A stretch of 7,360 bases of DNA from Acidobacteriota bacterium. GTDB taxonomy: Bacteria > Acidobacteriota > UBA890 > WLXD01. Positions within the stretch are counted from its first letter, which is position 1. The number at the start of each line of letters is the position of its first letter. Positions 6,069 through 7,360 of this stretch are shown piece by piece. The notes under the pieces are model-generated. The model worked only from the letters and a program-made list of their open reading frames with translations. It did no database searches and had not been told where the DNA came from. Location of the stretch: assembly GCA_022571615.1 (NCBI GenBank), contig JACZXM010000138.1, positions 1-7,360 of the forward strand. The letters are read 5' to 3'. Made by a program: the position numbers and the translations under genes.

Positions 6069-7360
6069 GACACGGCTCGCTGGCGGCCCAGCCCGTTGGT
6101 GGCTGGCAGGGGCCGATCGTCGCTATGCTCGTGGTCGCTGCCGGATCGCTGACGCCGCCGGTCTTGGCCGCCCACACCGTGGGTCAGGGCGGTGGCCGCG
6201 CCGCGTTCGCGCCGGGAACCGGGAGAGCACTCGCTCAGGCGACCTCGGTAGACGAGTTGCTGCTGCAGGCGGCGGAGGCGGCGCGCCGTGAGGACTGGCG
6301 CCGGGCCCGTGATTTATTGGAGCGAGCCCGGCAATTCGGACCACCTCGGACCGACGTCCTGTTCAACCTCGGCTTGGCGCTCGAGAGAATGAGCGAGCCG
6401 ATCGAGGCTGCGACCGCATACAGAGAGGCGCTGGAGGCGAATCCGGACTCGGTACCGGCGGCAGAGAACCTCGCCTCGCTGCTCGCAGATCACGGAGATC
6501 TCGACGGTGGGATCCATGTGCTGACCGCAGCGCTCGATCGACAGCCTCTGGCTGGGAGCCTGCACTATCACCTGGCGCTGCTGATCTTCCGCAGAGAGCA
6601 ACGGCCCAACGAGGTGGCGATCCAAAGCCTGGAGCGGGCCCAGGAGCTCGGCTACACGCAGCCCCACTTGTACCTGCTGCTGGGGCGTGTGGCTCGTGTG
6701 CTGGGGGAGTCCGATAGAGCGGCGGCCTTCCTCCGCAACGGACTGTCACAGGCCCCTGAGGACCCTGAGTTGCTGCGCGAGCTCGGGCTGGCCTTGGCGG
6801 CGCGGGAGGAGCTGACTGAGGCTGCCGATGCGCTCGCTCGCGCCGCCGCGCTCGCACCCAACAACGCCGGGTTCGCGGTGGACCTCGCCGGCGTTCTGCT
6901 CCGCGCGGGGAGACCGTCCGAGGCGCTCCGGATCCTCGCGCCTTTCGATGAACGGGACGATCCGGATGTTGTCTATCTGGTCGGCCAGGCGCAGGGGAAT
7001 CTCGGGTTACCGGCGGCTCGCGAAACGCTCCGTTGGTTCCAGGAGTTGAAACGTCGGCAGAAGGACAAGACGGAAGCAAGCGCTCGCGCCAAGGCGGAAG
7101 TGGGTCAGGGAATCTTGAGCTGGGAAGCGGGAGATCTGGAAGCCGCAGCAAGGGACTTCGAGCGAGCGCTCGCCGAGCGTCCGGGCTGGCCACCCGCCCT
7201 TTCCTACTTGGCCGCGGCGCGTCTGGAGTCGGGAGAGGTGCAAGCGGCCATTAATCTCGCGGAGGAGGTCCTGGAAATCGACCCCGACAACGCACAGGCG
7301 CTGGTAGTGCTCGGTCGGGCGCGGATGCGAACGGCACCGGCGGAGGGACTGGTGTTCCTC
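6065..7360 (+). CDS. Exported TPR-repeat protein, 3' end beyond the window
   Basis: The frame is open from ATG 6065 to the right edge, 432 codons with no stop. ATG 6065 overlaps the stop codon of the upstream gene as ATGA, which suggests translational coupling. The nearest GGAG (6047-6050) is 14 bases away, too far to be a good independent site. Residues about 1-36 include a hydrophobic stretch (PIVAMLVVAAGSL) ending in PPVLAA, a likely signal peptide with a long n-region; ATG 6125 inside it is an alternative start. From about 62 to the end runs a series of TPR-like pairs, for example LFNLGLALERMSEPIEAATA, LLRELGLALAAREELTEAAD and ALVVLGRARMR, separated by acidic P-x-D/N turns. A charged KRRQKDKTEASARAK segment near 329-343 breaks the repeats. 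No catalytic domain is visible. TPRs mediate protein-protein contacts, so a scaffold role is inferred. The missing C-terminus could carry another domain. Confidence 0.87.
   Translation, partial: MRHGSLAAQPVGGWQGPIVAMLVVAAGSLTPPVLAAHTVGQGGGRAAFAPGTGRALAQATSVDELLLQAAEAARREDWRRARDLLERARQFGPPRTDVLFNLGLALERMSEPIEAATAYREALEANPDSVPAAENLASLLADHGDLDGGIHVLTAALDRQPLAGSLHYHLALLIFRREQRPNEVAIQSLERAQELGYTQPHLYLLLGRVARVLGESDRAAAFLRNGLSQAPEDPELLRELGLALAAREELTEAADALARAAALAPNNAGFAVDLAGVLLRAGRPSEALRILAPFDERDDPDVVYLVGQAQGNLGLPAARETLRWFQELKRRQKDKTEASARAKAEVGQGILSWEAGDLEAAARDFERALAERPGWPPALSYLAAARLESGEVQAAINLAEEVLEIDPDNAQALVVLGRARMRTAPAEGLVFL

Noticed and set aside
6363..7193. Minus-strand frame of 276 codons opposite the third TPR gene
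   Set aside because: Pro/Arg-rich low complexity typical of an antisense frame. The plus strand is an uninterrupted TPR series in frame from 6065 to the edge.
1..7360. CRISPR array, tRNA, rRNA or insertion sequence
   Set aside because: No regularly spaced repeats, no cloverleaf or rRNA core sequence, and no transposase motif or terminal inverted repeats were seen in either strand.

Overview
The window looks like a piece of a GC-rich, didermal (Gram-negative type) bacterium. The protein families are an Oar-like TonB-dependent receptor, a GWxTD-domain protein, a carboxypeptidase-regulatory-domain/TPR fusion and a further TPR protein. This combination is typical of Acidobacteriota and related environmental lineages. 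The taxon is an inference from family content only; there is no rRNA or marker gene here.

Left edge (1 to about 391): an AT-richer stretch that does not match the rest of the window. Its minus strand carries an internal fragment of a GT-B glycosyltransferase, which runs off the left edge and has no start codon. Between about 341 and 391 this fragment meets, with antisense codons in exact register, the plus-strand reading frame of a TonB-dependent receptor that is itself missing its beginning. Two unrelated genes, both lacking their N-termini, are joined head-to-head within about 50 bases, beside a 10-base direct repeat. This is either a recombination/deletion junction or an assembly chimera. 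It is the most anomalous spot in the window.

Middle (368 to 2966): the receptor keeps the second half of its plug and the complete beta-barrel up to a canonical terminal Phe. It is followed by a strong GC-rich hairpin that probably terminates transcription. A 250-base gap follows with two further small inverted repeats and no recognised promoter.

Right part (2967 to 7360): three co-directional genes for exported proteins form a probable operon. The first is a GWxTD-domain protein with C-terminal TPRs. The second, 69 bases later, has a signal peptide, a CarboxypepD_reg-like beta-sandwich and TPRs. The third starts in an ATGA overlap with the second; it is a signal-peptide/TPR protein that is still open at the right edge. 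All three have export signals and two or more TPR-like helical pairs. A periplasmic or outer-membrane-associated scaffold is plausible, perhaps serving the neighbouring receptor or another envelope system. The actual function of this gene set is unknown to me and the functional link is inference.
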